From Abditibacteriota bacterium (GTDB lineage Bacteria > Armatimonadota > UBA5829): a stretch of 8,831 nucleotides of DNA. Positions 1 to 6,089 of the stretch are shown here, piece after piece. The translations under genes were made by a program, and so were the position numbers. Location: positions 1-8,831 of the forward strand of contig JAGDDM010000166.1 of the NCBI GenBank assembly GCA_017958015.1, written 5' to 3'. How positions within the stretch are numbered: the stretch's first letter is position 1; each line of letters starts with the position of its first letter. The notes below the pieces were generated by a model that saw nothing but the letters and a program-made list of their open reading frames with translations, made no database searches and was not told where the DNA came from.

Positions 1-897
1 CCCATGTGCAAGTGCTGTTCGGTCAAGACGGCGAAGGCCCTGTTTAGGCTCTTTTGCGGTTTCTTCCGAGCCCGGAAAATCATCAAGGGTTTCGACGCCG
101 ACGCGGTTGTGGGCACCGGCGGATACACCACCGCCGCGGTGCTGTTGGCCGCCCGGACTCTGCGTAAGTACGTTGTCATCCACGAGCAGAACGTGGTGGC
201 GGGCAAGACAAACATTTGGCTCTCCCGCATAGCGAACAAGGTTTGCGTCACTTTCGACGAGTCGGTGAAATACTTCCCGGAAAAGAAGGTCGTCCACAGC
301 GGAATGCCGGTTCGGAAAGAGTTTTTCGACCTGCCGGACAAAACGGAGTCCCGGCTGAAATACGGTCTGGACCCGAACAGGTTTACGATTCTCGTCACCG
401 GCGGCAGCCAGGGGGCCAAGCGTCTCAACGAGCTTATGAGCGACGCTTGGGATCTCATCGAGGACGGCAACACCCAGGTTCTGCACCAGGTGGGGAAGAA
501 GAACATCGAGGAATACCGGTCGGCGGGCAGCGAGAACTACCGCTACGCGGATTATTTGGATATGCCATCGGCTCTGGCGGCCTGCGACATGGTTGTATGC
601 CGGTCCGGCGCCAGCTCCCTCTCGGAGATTTTCGCCGCGGGCAGAGCCAGCGTGCTGTTCCCGTACCCCTACGCCTACGCCGACCACCAGCGGTTCAACG
701 CGGAGTTCGCCTGCCGCAAGGGCGCGTCCGTTATGTTCGACGATTTCAAATGCACGCCGGAAATGTTGGCGGAGACCGTTAGGGGAATCCGGGGCGACAA
801 GGAGAGACGGGAGTCTATGGCTCTGGCCGCCAAGTCCCTGTCGAGACCCGACGCGGCCCATATCGTGGCCGGTCTGGCCTGTAATCGCGGTAAGTAA
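1..897 (+). CDS. murG: MurG, lipid II-forming GlcNAc transferase (5' truncated by window edge)
   Basis: Transfers GlcNAc from UDP-GlcNAc to lipid I at the inner face of the cytoplasmic membrane, giving lipid II. The frame is open from base 1, so the real start lies upstream. Against a usual length of about 355-370 residues, roughly 65-70 N-terminal residues are missing, including the first glycine-rich loop. Counting from the first visible Met (base 4), the N-domain motif VVGTGGYTT is at residues 35-43 and HEQN at 60-63. The second glycine loop GGSQGAKRLNEL is at 133-144. The UDP-GlcNAc site CRSGASSLSEIFAAG is at 199-213, followed by the HQRFNAE stretch at 228-234. All are typical MurG landmarks. 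Stop TAA is at 895-897, one base before the murC start. No internal disruption is seen. Confidence 0.96.
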   Translation, partial: PMCKCCSVKTAKALFRLFCGFFRARKIIKGFDADAVVGTGGYTTAAVLLAARTLRKYVVIHEQNVVAGKTNIWLSRIANKVCVTFDESVKYFPEKKVVHSGMPVRKEFFDLPDKTESRLKYGLDPNRFTILVTGGSQGAKRLNELMSDAWDLIEDGNTQVLHQVGKKNIEEYRSAGSENYRYADYLDMPSALAACDMVVCRSGASSLSEIFAAGRASVLFPYPYAYADHQRFNAEFACRKGASVMFDDFKCTPEMLAETVRGIRGDKERRESMALAAKSLSRPDAAHIVAGLACNRGK

Positions 898-898
898 C

Positions 899-2248
899 AT
901 GAAGAGATATTATTTTATAGGTATCGGCGGCGCCGGAATGAGCGCCATAGCCCACATACTGAAGAAGCGGGGAGCGGAAGTGGCCGGCAGCGACAGATGC
1001 GAAAGCGAAGTCACGGAGCGGCTGCGGAAGGAAGGAATCACCGTTCACATCGGCCACGACGGGGCCAATGTGAAGGATGTTGACGTTCTGGTTTACAGCG
1101 CCGCCATTCCCGCGGACAACCCGGAAATGGTTCGGGCCCGGGAGCTGGGCATAGAAATCTACGAGCGGCCCGTTATGCTGGGCATGCTCATGGACGAGTA
1201 CAAAAACAGAGTGGCGGTGGCGGGCACCCACGGTAAAACCACCACCACCTCCATGCTGTCCTGCATATTCGCCCAAGGGGGCATCGACTCCACGGACCTC
1301 ATCGGCGGCGACCTTTCGAGCATGGGCGGCAACGCCAGGCTGGGCAAAGGAGATATGTTCCTGACGGAAGCCTGCGAGGCCTTCGGCTCTTTCTACCATC
1401 TGCGCCCCTCCGTGGCGGTCATAACCAACATCGACGCGGATCACTTGGATTTCTACGGCGACTACAAGGGCGTGGAGGACGGCTTCGTAAAGTTTTCCGA
1501 AAACCTTGACCCGGACGGCGTCATCGTCATGTGCGGCGGCGACGAAAACTCCCTGAAGGCCGCCGAAAGAATTAACCGAAAGATTGTTTGGACCGGCATC
1601 GATTCCGGCGACTACCGCGCCAAGGACGCGAAGATTGACACTCCCCGTCCGGAATATACGCTGGTTGTGAAAGGCGAGGAGCGGGGACGGATAACTCTCC
1701 GGGTTCCCGGCATCCACAACGTTTACAACTCCCTTGCGGCGGCGGCGGTGGCGGACATGTTCGGCGTGGGTTTTGAGGACATCAAGGCCGCTCTTGCCGC
1801 TTTCGGCGGCGCGGGCAGACGGTTCGATCTGCTCTACGACGGCGGCGTCACGGTTGTTGACGACTACGCCCACCATCCCTCGGAGATAAGAACCACCATC
1901 GAGGGCGTGAAAAAGGCCTTTGACCGAAAGCTGAAAGTCATATTCCAGCCCCACCTTTACAGCAGGACGAGAGACCACTTCGAGGAGTTCGCGGAGGTTC
2001 TCTCCCTCGCCGATGAGGTTATGCTGATACCCATTTACCCCGCCCGGGAAGAACCCATTCCGGGGATTACAAGCGAGATTATATCCGAGCGCATTCCCGG
2101 ATCCCGGTGCTTCGGGTCCATCGACGAAGCGGTGGAGACCGTGAGCCGCGAGGCGGAAAAGGGCGACATCATCATGAGCATGGGCGCCGGAACGATTACT
2201 CAAGTGGGACACAAACTGGCGGAGATTTTCGCCAAGGAAAAGCGATGA
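899..2248 (+). CDS. murC: MurC, UDP-N-acetylmuramate--L-alanine ligase
   Basis: Cytoplasmic ATP-dependent ligase that adds L-Ala to UDP-MurNAc, the first step of stem peptide assembly. The 449-residue product has the three Mur-ligase domains. The N-terminal UDP-binding loop GIGGAGMSA is at residues 8-16, the ATP P-loop GTHGKTTTT at 109-117, TNIDADHLDFYGD at 176-188, HNVYN at 273-277, GRRF at 306-309 and DDYAHHPSEI at 321-330. The open frame extends upstream inside murG, but ATG 899 puts the nucleotide loop at the expected N-terminus and lies one base after the murG stop. The Shine-Dalgarno is weak (GGTAAG just upstream), so coupling to murG translation is likely. The first codons are unusually AT-rich for this window, which would keep the start unstructured. 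Length is normal and all key residues are present. Confidence 0.97.
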   Translation: MKRYYFIGIGGAGMSAIAHILKKRGAEVAGSDRCESEVTERLRKEGITVHIGHDGANVKDVDVLVYSAAIPADNPEMVRARELGIEIYERPVMLGMLMDEYKNRVAVAGTHGKTTTTSMLSCIFAQGGIDSTDLIGGDLSSMGGNARLGKGDMFLTEACEAFGSFYHLRPSVAVITNIDADHLDFYGDYKGVEDGFVKFSENLDPDGVIVMCGGDENSLKAAERINRKIVWTGIDSGDYRAKDAKIDTPRPEYTLVVKGEERGRITLRVPGIHNVYNSLAAAAVADMFGVGFEDIKAALAAFGGAGRRFDLLYDGGVTVVDDYAHHPSEIRTTIEGVKKAFDRKLKVIFQPHLYSRTRDHFEEFAEVLSLADEVMLIPIYPAREEPIPGITSEIISERIPGSRCFGSIDEAVETVSREAEKGDIIMSMGAGTITQVGHKLAEIFAKEKR

Positions 2249-3126
2249 TTCCGAAAATCCTCGAAAAGGAAATAATGGCCCGGCACACAACTCTCCGAGT
2301 GGGGGGACCGGCGGACTTCTTCGCGGAACCGAACACGGCGGAGGAACTTTCGGAGCTGGTTAAGTACGCCGCCTCGGAGAATATGCCCCTTACGATTTTG
2401 GGGGGAGGAACGAATCTCCTCGTGGCCGACGAAGGCATCGAGGGCCTCGTCATAAAGCTGGGCGAGGGCTTTACGAAGATTTCCGTCAGCGGCACAACAC
2501 TCACCGCCGGCTGCGGAGCCTCCATGGCGGAGGTGGCGGACGCGGCGGCGAGAAACAACCTGGGCGGTCTGCAGGGCGCGGGCACCGTTCCCGGAACGCT
2601 GGGGGGCGCCATCGTCATGAACGCCGGAACCCATGAGGGGAACATCGGCGCCGCCGTAAGGAGTCTCAGGGCGGTTAAGACCGACGGAACCGTCGTCGAC
2701 CTCACCCATGAGGAGTGCGGATTCACCTATCGGAACAGCCGGTTCCAGAGAGAAAAAGATTTTATTTTGGCCGAAGCGGTTTTGGAGCTTGAGCCCGCGG
2801 ACGGCAAAGCGGTCTACGAGTCCCTCGAGGCGGTGCGCCGCCACAGACGGGAGACTCAGCCGGTGGGCTTCAGCGCCGGATGCTTTTTCAAAAACCGCGA
2901 GCACATGAGCGCCGGGCGGATGATCGACGAGTCCGGCTGCAAGGGCATGAGAGTGGGCGGCGCCTACGTTTCCGACATCCATGCCAACTTCATAATGAAC
3001 GACGGCACCGCCGCCGCCCGGGATCTTTACGAACTGGCGGAAAAGGTGCGGGAGACCGTCAAAAAAGAAAAAAACGTAGACTTGGAGTACGAGGTCAGGT
3101 TGATAGGAAGATGGACAAAAAAATAA
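2245..3126 (+). CDS. murB: MurB, UDP-N-acetylenolpyruvoylglucosamine reductase
   Basis: FAD-dependent, NADPH-using reductase that converts UDP-GlcNAc-enolpyruvate to UDP-MurNAc in the cytoplasm. The 293-residue length fits the shorter type II MurB rather than the longer E. coli type. FAD-binding motifs are GGGTNLLV at residues 53-60 and GAGTVPGTLGGA at 111-122 followed by MNAG. YRNSRF is at 162-167. The catalytic loop reads SAGCFFKN at 210-217, with Cys213 where E. coli has the proton-donating Ser. The C-terminal catalytic Glu is E283 within EYEVRLIG. The start is ATG 2245, overlapping the murC stop by ATGA, with AAGGA at 2234-2238 six bases upstream. The longer open frame back to 2107 lies inside murC and is not used. 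The 3' end overlaps ddl by 16 bases. Confidence 0.96.
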   Translation: MIPKILEKEIMARHTTLRVGGPADFFAEPNTAEELSELVKYAASENMPLTILGGGTNLLVADEGIEGLVIKLGEGFTKISVSGTTLTAGCGASMAEVADAAARNNLGGLQGAGTVPGTLGGAIVMNAGTHEGNIGAAVRSLRAVKTDGTVVDLTHEECGFTYRNSRFQREKDFILAEAVLELEPADGKAVYESLEAVRRHRRETQPVGFSAGCFFKNREHMSAGRMIDESGCKGMRVGGAYVSDIHANFIMNDGTAAARDLYELAEKVRETVKKEKNVDLEYEVRLIGRWTKK

Positions 3127-4136
3127 AACTCGCCCTCATATGCGGCGGAATCTCCTCCGAGCGGGACATTTCGCTGTCCACGGGCATGCAGATATACAAA
3201 AACCTGAACAAGGACAAATACGACATCGTTCTTATAGACTCCGCCAATTTGCCCGGCACCAACATGACGGCCCAGGCGAAGGAATCCGTGGAAATCGACG
3301 CCGTGGCGGAAGTTTTGAAAGACGTTAAGAACGTGACTTTCGGTTCCCTTGTTGATGTTGTGGGCTGCGACGCGGCTTTCATCGCTCTCCACGGCAAGTA
3401 CGGTGAGGACGGCACCATTCAGGGCTATCTGGAGCTTATGGGTCTGCCCTACACCGGCTCCGACACCCTCGCTTCCGCTCTCTGCATGAACAAGTCCGCC
3501 GCGAAGCGGATTCTCCGGTCCGCGGGTCTCACGGTTGCCGATTCCGTTGACTTCGACACCAAAAAGCCCTACGATTTCGACGACATAAAGGCCCGGGTGG
3601 ACGCCATCGGCTATCCGGTTATGGTTAAACCCTCCCGCCAAGGCTCCACCGTGGGCATGACCAAGGTCGACAAGGGCGAGGATTTGAAGGCTGCGGTAGA
3701 GACAGCGGAGAAGTACGACAGTCTCATCGTTATAGAAAAGTTTGTATCGGGCACGGAGCTCAGCGTCAGCGTCATAGACTTTGACGGCCGGCCGACGGCT
3801 CTGCCCATAGCGGAAATAGTCCCCGAGAGCGGCGCGTACGACTACTATTCCAAGTACGCCGTGGGCGCCACCAACGAAATAGTTCCCGCCAGACTCTCGG
3901 AGGAGCGGACGAAAGAAGCCAAGGAAGCCGCCGAAGCGGCGTACGAAGCGGCGGGATGTTCCGGAGCCGCCAGAGTGGATATTATCTTCGACGGCAAGGA
4001 CATGTATATACTCGAAATCAACACGATTCCGGGCATGACTCCCACCAGTCTCCTCCCCAGGAGCGCGGAGGCCCAGGGAATCGACTTCCCCACACTCCTC
4101 GACAAGATAATCGAGAGCGCGCTGAGAAAAAGATGA
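3111..4136 (+). CDS. ddl: D-alanine--D-alanine ligase
   Basis: Cytoplasmic ATP-grasp ligase that makes D-Ala-D-Ala for the end of the stem peptide. The product has 341 residues, normal for Ddl. The N-terminal substrate motif GGISSERDISLS is at residues 12-23, HGKYGEDG at 94-101, and the ATP-grasp strand and loop YPVMVKPSRQGSTVG at 178-192. EKFVSGTELSVS is at 209-220. The omega loop DYYSKY is at 244-249, and the metal ligands are D290, E302 and N304 in the LEINTIPGMT segment. Tyr249 aligns with E. coli DdlB Tyr216; this position is Phe in D-Ala-D-Lac-forming Leuconostoc Ddl, so a true D-Ala-D-Ala enzyme is inferred. ATG 3111 is the only suitable start at the N-terminus. AGGA at 3105-3108 is unusually close (2 bases), so coupling to murB is likely. 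It ends in an ATGA overlap with ftsQ. Confidence 0.96.
   Translation: MDKKIKLALICGGISSERDISLSTGMQIYKNLNKDKYDIVLIDSANLPGTNMTAQAKESVEIDAVAEVLKDVKNVTFGSLVDVVGCDAAFIALHGKYGEDGTIQGYLELMGLPYTGSDTLASALCMNKSAAKRILRSAGLTVADSVDFDTKKPYDFDDIKARVDAIGYPVMVKPSRQGSTVGMTKVDKGEDLKAAVETAEKYDSLIVIEKFVSGTELSVSVIDFDGRPTALPIAEIVPESGAYDYYSKYAVGATNEIVPARLSEERTKEAKEAAEAAYEAAGCSGAARVDIIFDGKDMYILEINTIPGMTPTSLLPRSAEAQGIDFPTLLDKIIESALRKR
3117..3123 (+). other. A7 slippery heptamer at the murB/ddl overlap
   Basis: Seven consecutive A bases lie in murB as the last A of an ACA codon followed by two AAA codons, directly before the murB stop TAA (3124-3126). This is the A-AAA-AAA arrangement used in bacterial -1 frameshifting. 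A -1 shift here would enter the ddl frame at base 3123 without meeting a stop. An AGGAAG sequence sits at 3105-3110, just upstream. It is most simply the ddl Shine-Dalgarno, but it also resembles the upstream stimulator known from dnaX. The run itself is certain; frameshifting is inference only. Confidence 0.3.
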
Positions 4137-4996
4137 ACAGAGACGAAGAAAAATACAATTACAGAGGCAGAAGAAACATAAATCGGGAGCGGTTCGCCGG
4201 AGGCGACTACCGACTCACCGACGACAACGGCGGCTTCAGACGCAAAAAGAGACTCACCGTGTCCGCCATTTTGACTTTCGGACTTGTGGCGGTGCTCGTG
4301 TGCTCTTTCGTTAAGTACGCCTGCGACACGAAGATGTTTATCGTGACGGAGAACACGGCCAAGGTGGAGCAGTTCGATCTGGCTCCCGGCGACAAGCTGG
4401 AAGCGGTCACCAAAGAGAACGCCGCCGGCAAGTTTATTCTGGCGGTGAACAGACGGAAGATGGAGCGGGAAGCGAAGAAACTGCCGGAAGTCAGAGACGC
4501 CCGGGCGGAGCTGGGATTCCCCAACAAGGTTCGGCTCGTGGTGACGGAATACGTTCCCCTTTCGGCGGTGGCCGACGGCGGCCACTACGTGGTGATAAAC
4601 CCGGAGGGTCTCATCTTCCACACCTGCAAAAAGCCGGTGGAGAATCTGCCGGTTATACGGACTCCGAAGCCTCCCACTCCCAAGCCCGTGCGGGGTGAAA
4701 AGATAAAAGACAAGACCGTTAAGATAGGAATGGATATAATCGCCGCGTCGAACAAGGAAAAAGTACCCCTCTCGGAAGTGCGATTTGACTCAAACGGCAA
4801 TATATGTTTAAATATGAAGTGTAACGTGCCGGTTAAATTCGGCGGCGCCGAGGACATCGACCTTAAGATGGAGATTTTGGCGGCGTTCATGAGCAGATAT
4901 TCCGGTGAGGCGAAAGACGCCGAGTACATCGATGTCAGCTGCCCCTCCGGTCCGGTGTGGAAACCCGGAAGCGCGCGGGAAACCTGTATGCGGTAG
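4133..4996 (+). CDS. ftsQ: FtsQ/DivIB-type cell division protein
   Basis: Bitopic membrane protein of the divisome that links early and late components through FtsB/FtsL-type partners. The product has 287 residues. A charged cytoplasmic tail (about residues 1-40, rich in R, D, E, N) ends in RRKKR. One membrane helix spans about 41-61. A POTRA-like domain covers about 68-140, with the LPEVRDA and VRLVVTEYVPLSAVAD segments. The FtsQ beta domain follows, with HYVVINPEGLIF at 151-162, and the C-terminus YIDVSCPSGPVWKP fits the family's closing strand. Sequence conservation is low, as is usual for FtsQ, so the call rests on topology, the POTRA pattern and position between ddl and the sbp-ftsA-ftsZ genes. 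The start ATG 4133 overlaps the ddl stop (ATGA), and the first codons are A-rich. A promoter-like element lies inside the 3' part (4785-4813). Confidence 0.92.
   Translation: MNRDEEKYNYRGRRNINRERFAGGDYRLTDDNGGFRRKKRLTVSAILTFGLVAVLVCSFVKYACDTKMFIVTENTAKVEQFDLAPGDKLEAVTKENAAGKFILAVNRRKMEREAKKLPEVRDARAELGFPNKVRLVVTEYVPLSAVADGGHYVVINPEGLIFHTCKKPVENLPVIRTPKPPTPKPVRGEKIKDKTVKIGMDIIAASNKEKVPLSEVRFDSNGNICLNMKCNVPVKFGGAEDIDLKMEILAAFMSRYSGEAKDAEYIDVSCPSGPVWKPGSARETCMR
4785..4813 (+). promoter_or_regulatory. Candidate internal sigma-A promoter within ftsQ
   Basis: TTGACT (4785-4790; 5 of 6 to the -35 consensus) is followed after exactly 17 bases by TTAAAT (4808-4813; 4 of 6 to the -10 consensus). A TG dinucleotide at 4805-4806 gives an extended -10. 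The element sits in an AT-rich island where the coding frame uses TTT, TCA, AAT, ATA, TGT and TTA, codons otherwise sparse in this gene cluster. It would begin a transcript about 180 bases before the DUF881 gene and so supply DUF881, sbp, ftsA and possibly ftsZ. This is a sequence match only; no start site is known. Confidence 0.45.
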
Positions 4997-5001
4997 AAAT
5001 T

Positions 5002-5727
5002 ATGTCGGGAAAATCCAAAACTTGGTACTTTCAGCTTTCGCTGTTGTGTTTCATATTGGGGCTTTTGGTTGCCCTTTCCCTGAAGACCCAGCGGCAGGCC
5101 GTGGATGAGGGTGTGCCCCAGCGTTGGCCCGCTCTCCGGGACGAGTTTGTCCGTGTGAAACGGGAAAACGAGACGCTGCAAAAGGACGCGGCGGAGTACA
5201 AACAACGCTACGAGACAATGGCCAAGAACCAGGCCGCGGGTCTCAGCAGTACCAAGGGTCTGCGGGACTCTCTGGACGAGGCGAAGCTTTTGGCGGGTAC
5301 CGTCAAAGTCACCGGCAAGGGCATCGTGGTGACCCTCACCGACAGCCCCAAGCTTGACCCCAACGAGGACAGGCCGGATGTGACGGAAAACTACATGGTT
5401 CACGACTCGGACATCTCCAACGTGGTGAACGAGCTCTTCGCCGCCGGCGCCGAAGCCATCGCCGTGAACGACCAGCGCTTCATCGCCAGCACCTCCGTGC
5501 GGTGCGTGGGCCCGGCGATTATGGTGAACTCCAAGGAGTTGGCTCCGCCCTACATCATCAAGGCTATCGGCGACCCGAAGGTTATGGAGGAGGCGCTCCA
5601 CCTGCCCATGGGCGTGGCGGACGGTCTTCTCCTGCTGGATATGATAAAGATTGAGAAAAAGAGCGACATAGAGATACCGGCCTACAACGGCAGTACCCAC
5701 TACAACTACGCTAAGAAGAAGGAATAA
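5002..5727 (+). CDS. DUF881-family membrane protein (YlxW/YlxX-like)
   Basis: A 241-residue protein with a short N-terminal tail, one membrane helix (about residues 8-27) and a heptad-rich charged stretch likely to form a coiled coil (about 42-95). The extracytoplasmic DUF881 domain runs from about 97 to 230. Typical pieces are GTVKVTGKGIVVTLTD, VHDSDISNVVNELFAAGAEA, the VNDQRF segment, and PPYIIKAIGDP. The biochemical function is unknown. B. subtilis has two such genes (ylxW, ylxX) in the same position before sbp-ftsA-ftsZ, which suggests an envelope or division role. I chose ATG 5002, five bases after the ftsQ stop, because it puts the helix near the N-terminus. A GTG at 4957 in the same frame would overlap ftsQ and add 15 residues. 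No clear Shine-Dalgarno is seen, so coupled translation is likely. Confidence 0.93.
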   Translation: MSGKSKTWYFQLSLLCFILGLLVALSLKTQRQAVDEGVPQRWPALRDEFVRVKRENETLQKDAAEYKQRYETMAKNQAAGLSSTKGLRDSLDEAKLLAGTVKVTGKGIVVTLTDSPKLDPNEDRPDVTENYMVHDSDISNVVNELFAAGAEAIAVNDQRFIASTSVRCVGPAIMVNSKELAPPYIIKAIGDPKVMEEALHLPMGVADGLLLLDMIKIEKKSDIEIPAYNGSTHYNYAKKKE

Positions 5728-5729
5728 TC

Positions 5730-6089
5730 ATGATTTGGCTTCCGGTTATAGGTTTGATACTGGGCTTTTCGGTCTATTGGCTGCCCATCCATGTGCCTTC
5801 CTACTTTTCGCCTTATTTGGCGGTGGCCACGCTGGCGGGTCTGGACTCCATCTGCGGCGGTATCAAGGCGGGTTTGGATTCCAAGTTCCACGACGCCATA
5901 TTCATCTCCGGCTTTTTGGTGAACACATGCCTGGCCGCGGTGCTGGCGTTTCTGGGGGACCAGATAGGCGTCGATTTGCTGCTGGCGGCGGTTGTCGCTC
6001 TGGGGGGCAGAATATTTCTCAACCTCTCCCTTATCAGACGGTATTGGATCGGCAGAACCCGTAAGGGTACCGACGGTTACGTGAAATGA
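5730..6089 (+). CDS. sbp: Small basic protein Sbp (DUF1290)
   Basis: A 119-residue integral membrane protein, close to the roughly 120 residues of B. subtilis Sbp. Three to four hydrophobic segments are visible, at about residues 2-19, 28-44, 54-76 and 79-98. Family landmarks are SPYLAVATLAGLDSICGGIK at 27-46, the ISGFLVNTCLAAVLAFLGDQ segment (59-78) and GGRIFLNLSLIRR at 92-104, followed by a basic tail. The molecular function is not known; the gene is conserved next to ftsA/ftsZ in Firmicutes and Actinobacteria. It starts two bases after the DUF881 stop, with AAGGA at 5719-5723 six bases before the ATG. Its end overlaps ftsA by ATGA. Confidence 0.93.
   Translation: MIWLPVIGLILGFSVYWLPIHVPSYFSPYLAVATLAGLDSICGGIKAGLDSKFHDAIFISGFLVNTCLAAVLAFLGDQIGVDLLLAAVVALGGRIFLNLSLIRRYWIGRTRKGTDGYVK

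Noticed and set aside
593..898. Upstream extension of the murC frame
   Set aside because: The extra residues are low-complexity out-of-frame murG sequence; ATG 899 gives the standard MurC N-terminus.
815..2290. Long open frame on the - strand opposite murC (about 490 codons)
   Set aside because: It has no recognisable domain, lies antisense to a fully motif-bearing murC, and is expected from the strong G/C bias at third codon positions. The same holds for the long - strand frames opposite ftsQ/DUF881 (4585-5700) and ftsZ (7336-8718).
3061..3074. A6-G-A7 run near the murB 3' end as a frameshift site
   Set aside because: In the murB frame the A7 falls as GAA-AAA-AAC, which is not the A-AAA-AAA phase, so it is only a Lys/Glu-rich stretch.
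164..4318. Recurring AAGTACG seven-mer (near 164, 2360, 3397, 3711, 3851 and 4312), considered as an uptake or binding motif
   Set aside because: Every copy is an in-frame AAG-TAC (Lys-Tyr) followed by a G-starting codon, so codon preference explains it.
4735..4740. TATAAT in ftsQ
   Set aside because: The bases at 17 spacing (AAGACC) are a poor -35 and there is no extended -10; the element at 4785-4813 is much better.
4957..5001. GTG start at 4957 for the DUF881 gene
   Set aside because: It would overlap ftsQ by 40 bases and add a 15-residue tail before the membrane helix. ATG 5002 gives the usual topology, although the choice is not backed by a clear Shine-Dalgarno.
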